From positions 1,846,568-1,910,567 of the forward strand of contig NZ_LISW01000001.1 in NCBI RefSeq assembly GCF_001905735.1: a DNA stretch of 64,000 bases, in the 5' to 3' direction. The notes under the pieces were generated by a model. The model ran no database searches, had not been told where the DNA came from, and saw only the letters and a list, made by a program, of their open reading frames with translations. Position 1 is the stretch's first letter, and each line of letters starts with the position of its first letter. This DNA is from Streptomyces sp. CB01249 (GTDB lineage: Bacteria; Actinomycetota; Actinomycetes; Streptomycetales; Streptomycetaceae). Below, piece after piece: positions 19,537 to 28,840 of this stretch. The translations under genes and the position numbers were made by a program.

Positions 19537-20969
19537 CGGCGGCGACGGTAGCGACGGCGCACACCACCGTGTCCTTCGCCTTCGCGGGCGGCCGGAGCGG
19601 CGATGCCCCGCTGACCTGGGGCCAGCGCGCGATCTGGCACGCGATCGGGCGCACCCGGCCCAACGACCACTACTTCAACATCGGCCGCGTCCTGCCGCTC
19701 GCCGACCGGGGCACCCCGGTGGACCTGCCCCGGCTGACGGACGCGCTCACGGCGCTCCTCGTCCGCCACGAAGCGCTGCGCACCCGGATCGCGGACGAGG
19801 GCGGGGAGCCGCGCCAACACCTGCACGGCGAAGGGCGGGTGGAGATCCGAGTCGTCGAGGCGGACGATCCGCAGGAAGCCGCGACGGCCGCCGACGCCCT
19901 GCTGTCGTCGCTGACCGCCCACCGCTTCGACTACGCGGGCGAGTGGCCCGTACGGTTCGGAGCCGTCCGGCACGCGGGGCGGATCACGCACGCCGTGCTG
20001 GCGCTGTGCCACCTGGCAGCCGACGGGCACGCCGCCGAAGTCCTGGTCCGCGACCTGCGGCTGCTCGCCCGCCGCGGGTCGGCCGGTCCGGCCTGCGCCG
20101 CGAACCCTCTCGACCTGGCGCACCATCAGGCGTCCCCGGCCGGCCGCCGCGCGGGCCGGGCCGCGCTCGCGCACTGGGAGAGGGGGCTGCGGGCGGCGTC
20201 CCCGACGATGTTCCCCACGCCGGTCGCCGAGCCGGGCACGCCCCGCTTCTGGACGGGCCGGCTGGTCTCCGCCGCGCTTCCCCGGGCCGTCGAGGCGCTG
20301 GCCGCCGCGCACCGGGTCAGCGGCTCGACGGTGCTGCTGACCGCCTCGGCAGCCCTGGTCGCCGCCGGTCAGGGCCACCCGGTGGCGGCGGTCATGCCGA
20401 TCGCGGGCAACCGCGCGGCTGAGGGCCACCGCACCCTGGTCAGCACGCTGTCCCAGGACGCGCTGTTCATCCTGCGCATGGACGAGGCGGGCCCGGACGC
20501 CGACTTCACGGATCTGCTGGCGAGCGCCTGGCCGGCCGCGCTCGCCGGATACCGCGCCGCCTCCTACGACCCCGCCGACTTCGACGCCCTGCTGGACCGG
20601 ATGTCCGCGGAGCGCGGCACCGAGGTCCATCCGTACTGCTGCTTCAACGACATGCGCCTGGTGGAGCGCCCGGCGGCGCCCCGCCCCGCGCCGCGCCCCG
20701 ACGAGTCCGCCGCGCTCCGCAGCCGCGGCGTCCTGGACTTCCCCGCGACTCAGGACCGCGTGGCCTGCCGGTACTGCCTGCACGTGAGCGGGGACGACAG
20801 CGCGCTCACCGTCACCCTGACCGCCGACACCGCGTATCTGCCGCCGCACACCATCCATGCCCATCTGCGCGCCATCGAGGAGGTCGTCGTGACCGCGTCG
20901 GCCGGAAACCCGCCCCTTCTGACGGAGCTGCCCGCACTCCTCGCGAAGACCGAGGAGGCCGCCCGGTGA
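19533..20969 (+). CDS. Free-standing condensation enzyme with variant HHxxxDG motif
   Basis: 478 residues, one C-domain length, with no A or PCP part. The active-site motif is CHLAADG (Cys159-His160): the first His is Cys, while the second, catalytic His and the DG are kept, so it may still be active. It starts by GTG overlapping the carrier gene's stop. Adjacency to the free carrier suggests it joins the carrier-bound starter to an amine, or transfers a finished chain to a soluble acceptor. Confidence 0.8.
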   Translation: MTAATVATAHTTVSFAFAGGRSGDAPLTWGQRAIWHAIGRTRPNDHYFNIGRVLPLADRGTPVDLPRLTDALTALLVRHEALRTRIADEGGEPRQHLHGEGRVEIRVVEADDPQEAATAADALLSSLTAHRFDYAGEWPVRFGAVRHAGRITHAVLALCHLAADGHAAEVLVRDLRLLARRGSAGPACAANPLDLAHHQASPAGRRAGRAALAHWERGLRAASPTMFPTPVAEPGTPRFWTGRLVSAALPRAVEALAAAHRVSGSTVLLTASAALVAAGQGHPVAAVMPIAGNRAAEGHRTLVSTLSQDALFILRMDEAGPDADFTDLLASAWPAALAGYRAASYDPADFDALLDRMSAERGTEVHPYCCFNDMRLVERPAAPRPAPRPDESAALRSRGVLDFPATQDRVACRYCLHVSGDDSALTVTLTADTAYLPPHTIHAHLRAIEEVVVTASAGNPPLLTELPALLAKTEEAAR

Positions 20970-22867
20970 GCGCCCGCCCGGTCCCGAGACCCCTGGCCCG
21001 TGCCGGGACGACGTCCTGCGTGCAGGGCGGGTCCATGCGCTTCGCGGTGACCTCCGGCGAGGGCACCCCGCTCACCGGCCACGTCATCGTCTCCGACGCC
21101 GTGACCGGGCGCCCGGTGGCCCGCGCGTCCGTGCACGGCACCGAGTGGACCCTCGACATCCCGCACGACTGGCCCAGTTCGCTCTACGTGGCCCGGTTCC
21201 ACGACGCCCGTCCGCAGACGCCGGAGCCGGAACGGGACGCCGAACACGAGGTGTGGTTCGTCGTGCGCGCGGCCCGGCCCGGGGCCACCTCGTCCGTACT
21301 CGTCTCCATCCCCTTCGCCACCTGGCGCGCCTACCACCGCGCGGGGCAGCCCGGCCGCAGCCTCTACTACGCCGAGGAACCGGGCCGCGCCGCCCGGGTG
21401 TCCTTCACCGACCCGGGAGGGGGCCCGCCGCCCGAGCGCTGGGAGGAGCCGTTGCTGCGCTGGCTGCCCGGGGCCGGCTATCCGGTCGAGTTCTGTTCCG
21501 GTCTCGATCTGGACGACGGCGGCGAACTCCTCTCCCACTACCGGCTGCTGGTCGTCAACGGACACGACGAGTACTGGTCGGCCGGGATGCGCGACAGCGT
21601 CGAGAGCTTCGCCCGCAGGGGCGGCAACCTCGCCTTCTTCGCCGGCAACACGGCCTGGTGGCAGATGCGCCTGGAGGACGGTGGCCGCACGATGGTCTGC
21701 CATCGCGACGCCGCGTCCGACCCCGTCCCCGACCCCCGCCTCACGACCGTCGAGTGGTCCAGCTCGCCCGTCGACCGCCCCGAGAACGCGATGACCGGCG
21801 TCAGCTTCCGCAACGGCGCCGGCTCCTGGGGCGCGGGCATGGGCCTCATCGGCCGCGAGTCCTACACGGTCCGGTTCGCCGGCCACTGGGTCTTCGAAGG
21901 GACCGGCCTCCGCGACGGGGACAGCTTCGCCCGGGGCGCCCTCGGGTACGAGACGGACGCCGCCGAACTCGACTGGTCGGCCGGGGTGCCCCGCGCCACG
22001 GGCCGGGACGGCACCCCGCGCTCGTTCGCCGTGCTCGCCACCGCCGACCTGCGCCACTGGCGTACGTACGGGCAGGGCGGCTGGGCCACCATGGGCGTCT
22101 TCCGGCTGGGCGCCGGTACGGTCTTCAACGCCGCCACCATCAACTGGGGCCGGGCGCTGACCGATCCGGTGGTGGACCGGATCACCCGCAACGTGCTGGA
22201 CCGTCTCGGCGGTACGGCTCCGCAGCCCGCCTGGCACACCGTGGGGCAGGCACCGGGGCTGCGCGCGCTCGCCGCCTGCGAAGGCCGGCTCTTCGCCGTC
22301 GCCGAGGACGGCGAGACCCTGCTCCACCGTGAGCCGTCCGACCAGAACCTGCCATGGGCCGCCTGCCCTCCGGCCCCGGGGCCCGCACCGCGGATCCGGT
22401 GCCTGGCCGCCCCGCGCGAGGCATGCCACCCCATGCCGCTGGCCCTGCTCGCCGTGGACGCCGACGACCGGCTGCTCGTACGCGATCCGGTGCCCGGGCC
22501 GGCGCCCTGGACCCCGGTGGGCGAGGTTCCCGCCGGCACGACGGCGCTGGCGATGTGCGACAACACGCTGTTCGCGGTGACCCCGCACGACGACACCCTG
22601 TACGGGCGACCCGCGCCGTACCCGGACGCGCCGTGGACGGTGCTGGGACCCGCGAGCGGGGCGGTCGCGCTGACCGTACTCAACGCGCGTCTCCACGCCA
22701 CCGGCCCGGACGGGTTGCTGACCCGCCCGCCCGTCGTCACAAAAACCCCCTTCGAACCGGCGGGCCCCTTCCCGGCCAGCAGCGCGCTCGCCTCGTACGC
22801 GGGACGACTGCTGGCGGCGACGCGGGACGGCCTCCTCGTCAGCCATGGACCGCCGCGCCGCTCATGA
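20966..22867 (+). CDS. N,N-dimethylformamidase beta-like domain plus C-terminal beta-propeller
   Basis: 633 residues. Residues about 60-425 match the large-subunit domain of dimethylformamidase, a fold related to glutamine amidotransferase: LLVVNGHDEYWS at about 193-204, then GGNLAFFAGNTAWW. Residues about 425-630 hold repeats of the type APWTPVGE...LFAVTPHDDTLYGR and PWTVLG, which look like a tectonin/tachylectin-type propeller. It is the last gene of the NRPS operon (GTGA overlap). A role in hydrolysing or rearranging an amide of the product, or in self-protection, is inferred; the substrate is unknown. Confidence 0.7.
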   Translation: MSARPVPRPLARAGTTSCVQGGSMRFAVTSGEGTPLTGHVIVSDAVTGRPVARASVHGTEWTLDIPHDWPSSLYVARFHDARPQTPEPERDAEHEVWFVVRAARPGATSSVLVSIPFATWRAYHRAGQPGRSLYYAEEPGRAARVSFTDPGGGPPPERWEEPLLRWLPGAGYPVEFCSGLDLDDGGELLSHYRLLVVNGHDEYWSAGMRDSVESFARRGGNLAFFAGNTAWWQMRLEDGGRTMVCHRDAASDPVPDPRLTTVEWSSSPVDRPENAMTGVSFRNGAGSWGAGMGLIGRESYTVRFAGHWVFEGTGLRDGDSFARGALGYETDAAELDWSAGVPRATGRDGTPRSFAVLATADLRHWRTYGQGGWATMGVFRLGAGTVFNAATINWGRALTDPVVDRITRNVLDRLGGTAPQPAWHTVGQAPGLRALAACEGRLFAVAEDGETLLHREPSDQNLPWAACPPAPGPAPRIRCLAAPREACHPMPLALLAVDADDRLLVRDPVPGPAPWTPVGEVPAGTTALAMCDNTLFAVTPHDDTLYGRPAPYPDAPWTVLGPASGAVALTVLNARLHATGPDGLLTRPPVVTKTPFEPAGPFPASSALASYAGRLLAATRDGLLVSHGPPRRS

Positions 22868-22879
22868 CCCGGACAGGGC

Positions 22880-23866
22880 CTAATGCGCGGCGTCCAGTTT
22901 CGCCCGCTGGTCCTGTGTGAGGTCGAGGTCCACCGCCGCCAGGCTCTCCTCCAGCTGAGCCACCGAGGACGCGCCCACCAGGGGGATGACCGGGATCTGG
23001 CCCCCCATCAGCCAGGCCAGGACGACCTGGTTCCGCGTGGCTCCCGTCTCCGCCGCGACCTCGGCCAGCGCGGTGAGCCGGGCAGCCGTGCCCGCGTTCC
23101 GGTAACCGGGGTCCAGGGGCTTGTCCGTACGGCCGTAGCTGCCGTTGAGCAGCGGGGAGTACGCGACCAGGCAGAGGGACGGGTCCTCACGGAGGTAACT
23201 GAGGTGGTCGCCGGAGACGACCCCCAGGTCGCCGTCGGGGGAGCGGAGCGTGGGCTCGTCGGTGCGGTGGCGGAGGTAGCTGTGGTGGTACTGCAGCACC
23301 TCGTAGCCGGGCAGACCCGCGCCCGTCGCGAGGGCCCGGGCGCGCTCCAGGCGCCAGACACGGTGGTTGCTCGCACCCAGCAGGCCCACCGTGCCGTCGG
23401 CGACGACGGCGGCGAAACCCTCCACCGTCTCCTGCAGGGGAACGCGGGGATCCTCGATGTGCGCGTACAGGAGGTCCAGCTTGTCCGTGCCGAGGTTGTC
23501 CCGGCTGCGCTCGGCCGACTCGCGGATCGTCTTCGCCGTGAGGCTCTCGACGTCCTTCGTGAAGGTCGAGGTGGGGTGATCGGGGCGGCCGCCGAGCTTG
23601 GTGGCGATCGTGATTCCGTCGCCCACGCCCCGGCTGCGCCGCCAGCGCCCCAGAAGCTGCTCGCTCTCACCGCCCTGGGTGCCGTTGACCCAGAACGCGT
23701 AGTTGTTGGCGGTGTCGATGAAGGTACCGCCGGCTTCGACGTACCGGTCGAGGATCGCGTACGAGGTCGCCTCGTCGGTGGTGGTGCCGAACCGCATGGC
23801 ACCGAGGCTCAGAACACTCACCTCGCGGCGGGTGTCCGGATTCTGACCGATGGTGCGGTAGCGCAT
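22880..23866 (-). CDS. Aldo/keto reductase
   Basis: 328 residues; NADPH-dependent oxidoreductase with a TIM barrel. The active site is visible as FIDTANNYA (Asp, Tyr), IATKLGG (Lys) and YAHIEDP (His), and the cofactor end as PLVGASSVAQLEE. It is convergent with the NRPS operon, 12 bases between stops, so it is unlikely to belong to it. The substrate is unknown. Confidence 0.9.
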   Translation of the reverse strand: MRYRTIGQNPDTRREVSVLSLGAMRFGTTTDEATSYAILDRYVEAGGTFIDTANNYAFWVNGTQGGESEQLLGRWRRSRGVGDGITIATKLGGRPDHPTSTFTKDVESLTAKTIRESAERSRDNLGTDKLDLLYAHIEDPRVPLQETVEGFAAVVADGTVGLLGASNHRVWRLERARALATGAGLPGYEVLQYHHSYLRHRTDEPTLRSPDGDLGVVSGDHLSYLREDPSLCLVAYSPLLNGSYGRTDKPLDPGYRNAGTAARLTALAEVAAETGATRNQVVLAWLMGGQIPVIPLVGASSVAQLEESLAAVDLDLTQDQRAKLDAAH

Positions 23867-23953
23867 ACGGGTGCCTTCCGAAGAGTGCCTGGGGCTTCGG
23901 CGGCGAGTCTGCCTCCTGGAGTGCTCTCGAAGTCAAGGGGCGCCGAGACAGGT

Positions 23954-24682
23954 TCACCAGGGCCAGCAGGAAGGCCGGACGGTGCGCAGTTCGGTCCTCA
24001 GCACGGGCGTGCCGTCGACCGGCGCCGGGTCCTCGGCGGTCGGCTCGATTCCGCCGGCAGCGATCTTGTCGAGCGTCTTCAGGCCGGCCGCGCCGACCGT
24101 GCCGAACACCGTGTAGTCCGGGCGCAGTGCGGAGTCACCGTAGACGACGAAGAACTGCGAACCGTTCGTGTTCGGCCCGGCATTGGCCATCGCCAGCAGG
24201 CCACGGCCGTAAACGCGACGGGCGCCGGTCGGATCAGTCGGCGCCGGCGGCAGATCGACCGGCAGCTCGTCCTTGTACGCGTACCCCGGCCCACCCTCGC
24301 CGGTGCCGGTCGGGTCGCCGCACTGCAGGACCTTCAGCGTCGGATACGCCGTCAGCCGATGGCACACCGTACGGTCGTAGAACCGGTGCCGCGCCAGATG
24401 CATGAAGCTCTGGACGGTGCAGGGCGCCTTTGCCCGGTCCAGACGCAGGGGAAGCGGCCCCTGGCTCGTCGGGACAGTCATATCGACCGTTCCGCGACTG
24501 GGGGTGTGCCGCGGGTCGGGCGGCAGGGGAACCGGCCGCGCCGCCGGGTCGTCCGGTGTCTGGGAGTACTGGCAAGGCCCGTGCGTGGTCCGCGGCGGGG
24601 CTTCGGAAGCGGAGGCGGTGACGCCACCACCGGACACGACCAACGTCAGTGCCGCCAACGCGGTCATGAGACCTCGGTTCAT
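23954..24682 (-). CDS. Secreted peptidyl-prolyl isomerase (cyclophilin)
   Basis: 242 residues. ATG at 24682 has GGAGGG 8 bases upstream; the frame stays open far upstream but without coding character. An N-terminal signal sequence (ALAALTLVVSGGGVTASA) is followed by a cyclophilin domain with FYDRTVCHRL, GGPGYAYKDE, MANAGPNTNGSQFF and DYTVFG. The usual active-site Arg region (FHR) reads CHRL. It would assist folding of exported proteins. Two cysteine pairs may form disulfides. Confidence 0.9.
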   Translation of the reverse strand: MNRGLMTALAALTLVVSGGGVTASASEAPPRTTHGPCQYSQTPDDPAARPVPLPPDPRHTPSRGTVDMTVPTSQGPLPLRLDRAKAPCTVQSFMHLARHRFYDRTVCHRLTAYPTLKVLQCGDPTGTGEGGPGYAYKDELPVDLPPAPTDPTGARRVYGRGLLAMANAGPNTNGSQFFVVYGDSALRPDYTVFGTVGAAGLKTLDKIAAGGIEPTAEDPAPVDGTPVLRTELRTVRPSCWPW

Positions 24683-24732
24683 CCTGCACACCCTCCAAAA
24701 GACCGTCAGATTTCGGAGCGGTCGCAGTCTAG

Positions 24733-25617
24733 TCAGTCGGCGCTCCGCTCCGCAGGCGAGCCGAGATTCTGAGTGGCGGCCCAGGAGGCGAGGAGGCGGA
24801 GTCCCTCTTCGTGGGGCGAGCCGGGTTCGGCGGTGTAGACGGTGAGGGTGAGCCCGGGTGCGGCGGCCATCTCCAGGCCTTCGTAGGCGAGGGTGAGACC
24901 GCCGACAGTGTGGTGGTGGAATCGCTTGGTGCCGGTGCCGTGGTGGCGGACGTTGTGGGCGCCCCAGCGGGTGCGGAAGTCGTCGCTGCGGGTGGACAGC
25001 TCGCCGACGAGGTCGTGGAGGTCCTTGTCGTGGGGGTTGCGGCCGGCTTCGGTGCGCAGGATGGCCACGGCGACGTCGGCGGCCTGATCCCAGTCGGGGA
25101 AGAAGCGGCGTGAGGCGGGGTCGAGGAACTGGAACCGGGCCAGGTTGGCCTGGTTGTCGGCGGTGGCGTAGACGTCGTCGTAGAAGGCACGGGCGAGCTG
25201 GTTGGTGGCCAGCAGGTCCATACGGCCGTTGCGGACGAAGGCCGGGCCGGCCGTGATGGCGTCCAGGACCCACTGCAGGCTGCGGTGCGCCTTCCACTGC
25301 GTGGCGCGGCGGCGGGGGCGGGTGAGGGCGTCGGAGCCGTCGGCGGCCTGTGCCAGGTTCAGCAGGTGGGCCCGCTCGGCGTCGTCGAGCCGGAGGGCGC
25401 GTGCGACGGCTTCGAGGACGGCCGGGGAGACACCGGCGAGGTTGCCGCGCTCCAGTTTGGCGTAGTACTCCACGCTGACGTCGGCGAGCGCGGCGACCTC
25501 GCTGCGACGCAGGCCCGGTACCCGTCGGCGGCTCCCGGCGGGCAGGCCGGCCTGCTCGGGAGTGATCTTGGCTCGCCGCGAGGTCAGGAACTCGCGGACC
25601 TCTGCTCGGTTGTCCAC
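24733..25617 (-). CDS. XRE-family regulator with MmyB-like ligand domain
   Basis: 294 residues. GTG at 25617 is preferred because GAAGGC precedes it and the HTH starts at once (VREFLTSRRAKITPEQAGLP). Residues about 10-75 form the HTH with RRVPGLRRSEVAALADVS. Residues about 100-285 form the MmyB-type domain (ATNQLARAFYDDV, NLARFQFLDP, VGGLTLAYEGLEM), which binds a fatty-acid-like ligand in known members. Divergent from the cupin/reductase pair, it probably represses them through the dyad at 25654. Confidence 0.9.
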   Translation of the reverse strand: MDNRAEVREFLTSRRAKITPEQAGLPAGSRRRVPGLRRSEVAALADVSVEYYAKLERGNLAGVSPAVLEAVARALRLDDAERAHLLNLAQAADGSDALTRPRRRATQWKAHRSLQWVLDAITAGPAFVRNGRMDLLATNQLARAFYDDVYATADNQANLARFQFLDPASRRFFPDWDQAADVAVAILRTEAGRNPHDKDLHDLVGELSTRSDDFRTRWGAHNVRHHGTGTKRFHHHTVGGLTLAYEGLEMAAAPGLTLTVYTAEPGSPHEEGLRLLASWAATQNLGSPAERSAD

Positions 25618-25653
25618 GCCTTCGACGGTACGTCCCGCACGCGTCCAAAGGGA

Positions 25654-25668
25654 TGTACTGGCAGTACA
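25654..25668. promoter_or_regulatory. Candidate operator of the MmyB-type regulator
   Basis: TGTACTGGCAGTACA has 6-bp inverted arms around GGC, with weaker symmetry outside. It lies in the divergent region, 37 bases upstream of the regulator start and about 155 upstream of the cupin gene. Confidence 0.55.
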
Positions 25669-25823
25669 CCCCTTGATGGTGTCTCGCTCCCCGCGCGAAG
25701 AGCGGGTTACCTGGATGACGTGGTGCTTTCCCGGGGCGGCAGACCTCGCTCGGACGACACCGACGGCCACGCAGACGGGGCACACGACCGTCGGCAATCA
25801 CAACGATCAAGGAGACACCCGAC

Positions 25824-26258
25824 ATGGCCGACCATGACTTCGATCAGATCTTCCCGCTCGGGGACACCAATGACGCCTACGCCGAGAACTTCGTGGGGCA
25901 GAGCTACCTCGCCCCTCTGACCGGCGGGAGCGTCCCGGTCAGCAACGTGTCCTTCGAGCCGGGCTGCCGCAACAACTGGCACATCCACCACGGCAGCGGT
26001 GGCGGAGGGGACCAGATCCTGCTGTGCACGGCCGGCAGCGGCTGGTACCAGGCCGAGGGCCAGGACCCGGTCAGCATGACCCCCGGCACCGTGATCCGCG
26101 TCCCGGCGGGCACGAAGCACTGGCACGGCGCGAAGGCCGACGCGTGGTTCTCCCACCTCGCCCTCATCACGCCGGGAGACGACGTCAGCAACGAATGGCT
26201 GGAGCCGGTCACCGACGAGGTGTACGGCCGGCTGCCCAAGAACGGAGAGAACGCATGA
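25824..26258 (+). CDS. Small cupin-domain protein
   Basis: 144 residues. AAGGAGA precedes the ATG. Single cupin barrel: NWHIHHGSGGGGDQ supplies metal-binding His residues and Gln, and GTKHWHGAK the second motif. Such proteins often accompany aldo/keto reductases under MmyB-type regulators. It is translationally coupled to the next gene (ATGA). Confidence 0.88.
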   Translation: MADHDFDQIFPLGDTNDAYAENFVGQSYLAPLTGGSVPVSNVSFEPGCRNNWHIHHGSGGGGDQILLCTAGSGWYQAEGQDPVSMTPGTVIRVPAGTKHWHGAKADAWFSHLALITPGDDVSNEWLEPVTDEVYGRLPKNGENA

Positions 26259-27112
26259 GCATCCTGAACGAGACCTACACCCTTTCCAACGGCGTCGAAA
26301 TCCCCAAGCTCGGCCTGGGCACGTGGTTCATCGACGACGACCAGGCAGCCGCCGCCGTCCGCGCCGCAGTCGAGATCGGCTACCGCAACATCGACACCGC
26401 ACAGGCGTACGGCAACGAACGCGGCGTCGGAGAAGGCATCCGCACCTCCGGCGCGGCGCGCGAGGACCTGTTCGTATCCACGAAGCTGGCCGCCGAGATC
26501 AAGGACCACGACACGGCGGCCGCCGCGATCGACGAGTCGCTGGCCAAGCTGGACATCGGCTACATCGACCTGATGCTGATCCACGCACCCCAGCCATGGG
26601 ACGACTTCCGCGGCGGCGACTACGCCGAGGGCAACCGCCAGGCGTGGCGCGCACTGGAGGACGCCCACAAGGCAGGGAAGATCCGCGCCATCGGAGTGTC
26701 GAACTTCCTCCCGTCCGACCTGGAGAACATCCTCGCCCACGGAACGGTGGCACCGCAGGTGGACCAGGTGCTCCTGCACGCCGGGAACACCCCGGACGAG
26801 CTGCTGGCCTTCTGCGAGGAGCGCAACATCCTCGTACAGGCGTACTCGCCGATCGCCCACGGCACGCTCCTCGACAGCCGCCGGATCAAGACGATCGCCG
26901 AGAAATACGAGGTGAGCGTCCCGCAGCTCTGCATCCGCTACACCCTGCAACTGGGCACCCAGCCGCTGCCGAAGACCGCGAACCCCGAGCACATGCGCTC
27001 CAACGCCGACGCCGACTTCGAAATCTCCGAGGACGACATGGCCACCCTGCGCACCCTCGACGAGCGCGACTACGGCGAGCACGCCGCCTTCCCCGTCTAC
27101 AGCGGCAAGTAG
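26255..27112 (+). CDS. Aldo/keto reductase, 2,5-diketo-gluconate reductase type
   Basis: 285 residues. The tetrad is visible: NIDTAQAYGNERGVG (Asp, Tyr), FVSTKL (Lys), LMLIHAP (His). The conserved GVSNF and the ending PLPKTANPEHM are also present. The substrate is unknown. It forms a two-gene operon with the cupin, divergent from its likely regulator. Confidence 0.93.
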   Translation: MSILNETYTLSNGVEIPKLGLGTWFIDDDQAAAAVRAAVEIGYRNIDTAQAYGNERGVGEGIRTSGAAREDLFVSTKLAAEIKDHDTAAAAIDESLAKLDIGYIDLMLIHAPQPWDDFRGGDYAEGNRQAWRALEDAHKAGKIRAIGVSNFLPSDLENILAHGTVAPQVDQVLLHAGNTPDELLAFCEERNILVQAYSPIAHGTLLDSRRIKTIAEKYEVSVPQLCIRYTLQLGTQPLPKTANPEHMRSNADADFEISEDDMATLRTLDERDYGEHAAFPVYSGK

Positions 27113-27440
27113 GACCACACCCGGGCCGGGCCGCCACGCACCACGTCCGGGGTGGCGCGGGTCAGCCAGGCCATGGCCGCGAGGGCGGCACCCCGCTTGA
27201 TGCGCAGCAGCTCCGTGCGGATGTCGGCGCCCAACGACCCGATGCGGGTGCCGTACATCTTCTGCAGGCGCTGGGGGAGCGGGATCCCGGTGAAGCCGAA
27301 CACCTCACCGGCGGTGCGGGCGGGCCGGTGGGCGCAGGTACGGCGGCAGCGTGGTGACCGGCAGTTCCGGCAGCGCGGCGGTGTCGAAGCCCGACGGGAC
27401 GTCGGAACGCAGGACGATCACGAGTCCGACCGACGCCCGT
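27097..27440 (-). pseudogene. Decayed gene of unknown family
   Basis: One frame (27303-27097) encodes a protein-like tail rich in Leu/Ala/Arg (LPQRLQKMYGTRIGSLGAD...). The preceding bases, read in another frame, give DVPSGFDTAALPELPVTTLPPYLRPP, which looks like its upstream part, so a frameshift near 27310 is likely. I do not recognise the family. The rest of 27113-27600 shows only a ribosome site for the next gene. Confidence 0.3.
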
Positions 27441-27600
27441 CAGCCGGCGGCCCACGACCACGGGCCGGCAGACGGCCGCAGAGCCGCAGGCACCCCCGGG
27501 TGAGCGTGAGGGAGGCGAGTTCACGGATACTTCAACGGGCACGGTACGCAACAGAGCTTCCGCCGCCCCGACAGGATGTCCCTCAGGAAGGCTGAACGCG

Positions 27601-28437
27601 GTGACGACCGTCGCATATCAGGGTGAACCCGGCTCCAACTCGGCGACCGCCGCACGCGCCCTGTACCCGGACGCCTCGGGACACCCGTGCACCGGCTTCG
27701 AGCAGGCCCTGGACGCCGTGGCCCTCGGCGACGCCGACCTTGCCGTGATCCCGGTGGACAACTCCGCGGCCGGACGCGTCGCCGACGTGCACCACCTGCT
27801 GCCGGAGTCCGGGCTGTTCATCGTCGGCGAGTACTTCCTCGCCATCCGTTTCGACCTGATGGGTGTCCCCGGCGCCACCCTGGACCAGGTCGAGTGCGTC
27901 CGCAGCCACGTGCACGCCCTGGGACAGTGCCGCAAGCTGCTGCGGGAGGGCGACTGGCGGACCCTGGTCTGCGACGACACCGCCGGAGCGGCGCGTGAGG
28001 TGGCCGAACTGGGCGACCCGCGGCACGCGGCCCTCGCACCGCCCGCCGCGGCCGGACTGCACGGCCTCGACGTCCTGCGCGCCGGCGTCGAGGACGACCC
28101 GGAGAACACCACGCGATTCGTGGTCCTCTCCCGCAGTCCCGCTCCCGCCCCGGACCCGGGACAGCCGACCATGACGAGCCTCTTCTTCAGCGTGCGCAAC
28201 ATCCCGAGCGCGCTCTACAAGGCACTCGGCGGGTTCGCCACCGGCGGAGTGAACCTCACCAAGATCGAGAGCTATCAGATCGGCGCGGGGCTCAACGCCA
28301 GCCGCTTCTACGTCGAGGCCGAGGGCCACCCCGACGAGCAGCGGGTCGCCCTCGCCCTGGAGGAACTACGGTTCTTCTCCTCCGAGGTGCGCGTCCTGGG
28401 CGTCTACCCGGCTCATCCGCACCGGTTGAAGGACTGA
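27601..28437 (+). CDS. pheA: Prephenate dehydratase
   Basis: 278 residues; converts prephenate to phenylpyruvate for phenylalanine. GTG at 27601 has AGGAAGG upstream. The catalytic domain opens VAYQGEPGSNS and has the NTTRFVVLS motif with the key Thr-Arg-Phe. The C-terminal ACT domain (from about 185) has GGVNLTKIES, the Phe-binding region. Prephenate dehydratases often read ESRP at this point; here it is ESYQIG, so feedback control may be altered. No other aromatic gene is adjacent. Confidence 0.9.
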   Translation: MTTVAYQGEPGSNSATAARALYPDASGHPCTGFEQALDAVALGDADLAVIPVDNSAAGRVADVHHLLPESGLFIVGEYFLAIRFDLMGVPGATLDQVECVRSHVHALGQCRKLLREGDWRTLVCDDTAGAAREVAELGDPRHAALAPPAAAGLHGLDVLRAGVEDDPENTTRFVVLSRSPAPAPDPGQPTMTSLFFSVRNIPSALYKALGGFATGGVNLTKIESYQIGAGLNASRFYVEAEGHPDEQRVALALEELRFFSSEVRVLGVYPAHPHRLKD

Positions 28438-28497
28438 CGGGGGACGCGCCATCCGCGAAGCGCGCGGGACTCGCCGAGGGGCGCTGCTCACCGGCCT

Positions 28498-28830
28498 CAC
28501 CTGAACCCGGAGGGGATCCGGGCCACCGAGGAACTGGAACGCGGCGCGCTCACCCAGATCCAGTGGAACGAGGCGGCCGGCCGACTCCTCGGCATCGAGC
28601 CGGAGAACCTGATGGGCCGGATCTTCGCCGATCTGCGCCCGGAGCCCCTGGTGATCGCAGCCGCCGCTGCCGCCGCGCGCCGGGCGGGGGTGAAGGTCGC
28701 CATCCCCCCCCCAACGGAGCTGGGCTTCGCTACCGTCCACGCCGTGGACCCCGCCCGCACGGTCGCCGCCGTGGCGGACCTGCTCGGTACTCCGCCGACG
28801 GGCAGGGCCCCGGACCGGAACCCCATATGA
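28498..28830 (+). pseudogene. Remnant reading frame, unidentified
   Basis: Without a clear start, this frame reads ALTQIQWNEAAGRLLGIEPE, which resembles a PAS-domain core, then a Rossmann-like tail ending at 28830. A nine-base C run near 28704-28712 sits inside. It may be a fusion of two decayed genes. Nothing else is seen between the dehydratase and the F420-type gene. Confidence 0.25.
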
Positions 28831-28840
28831 GGAGACACCC

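Noticed and set aside
28704..28712. Nine-C run as a phase-variable switch
   Set aside because: It lies in a remnant without a start codon, so slippage would have no product to control.
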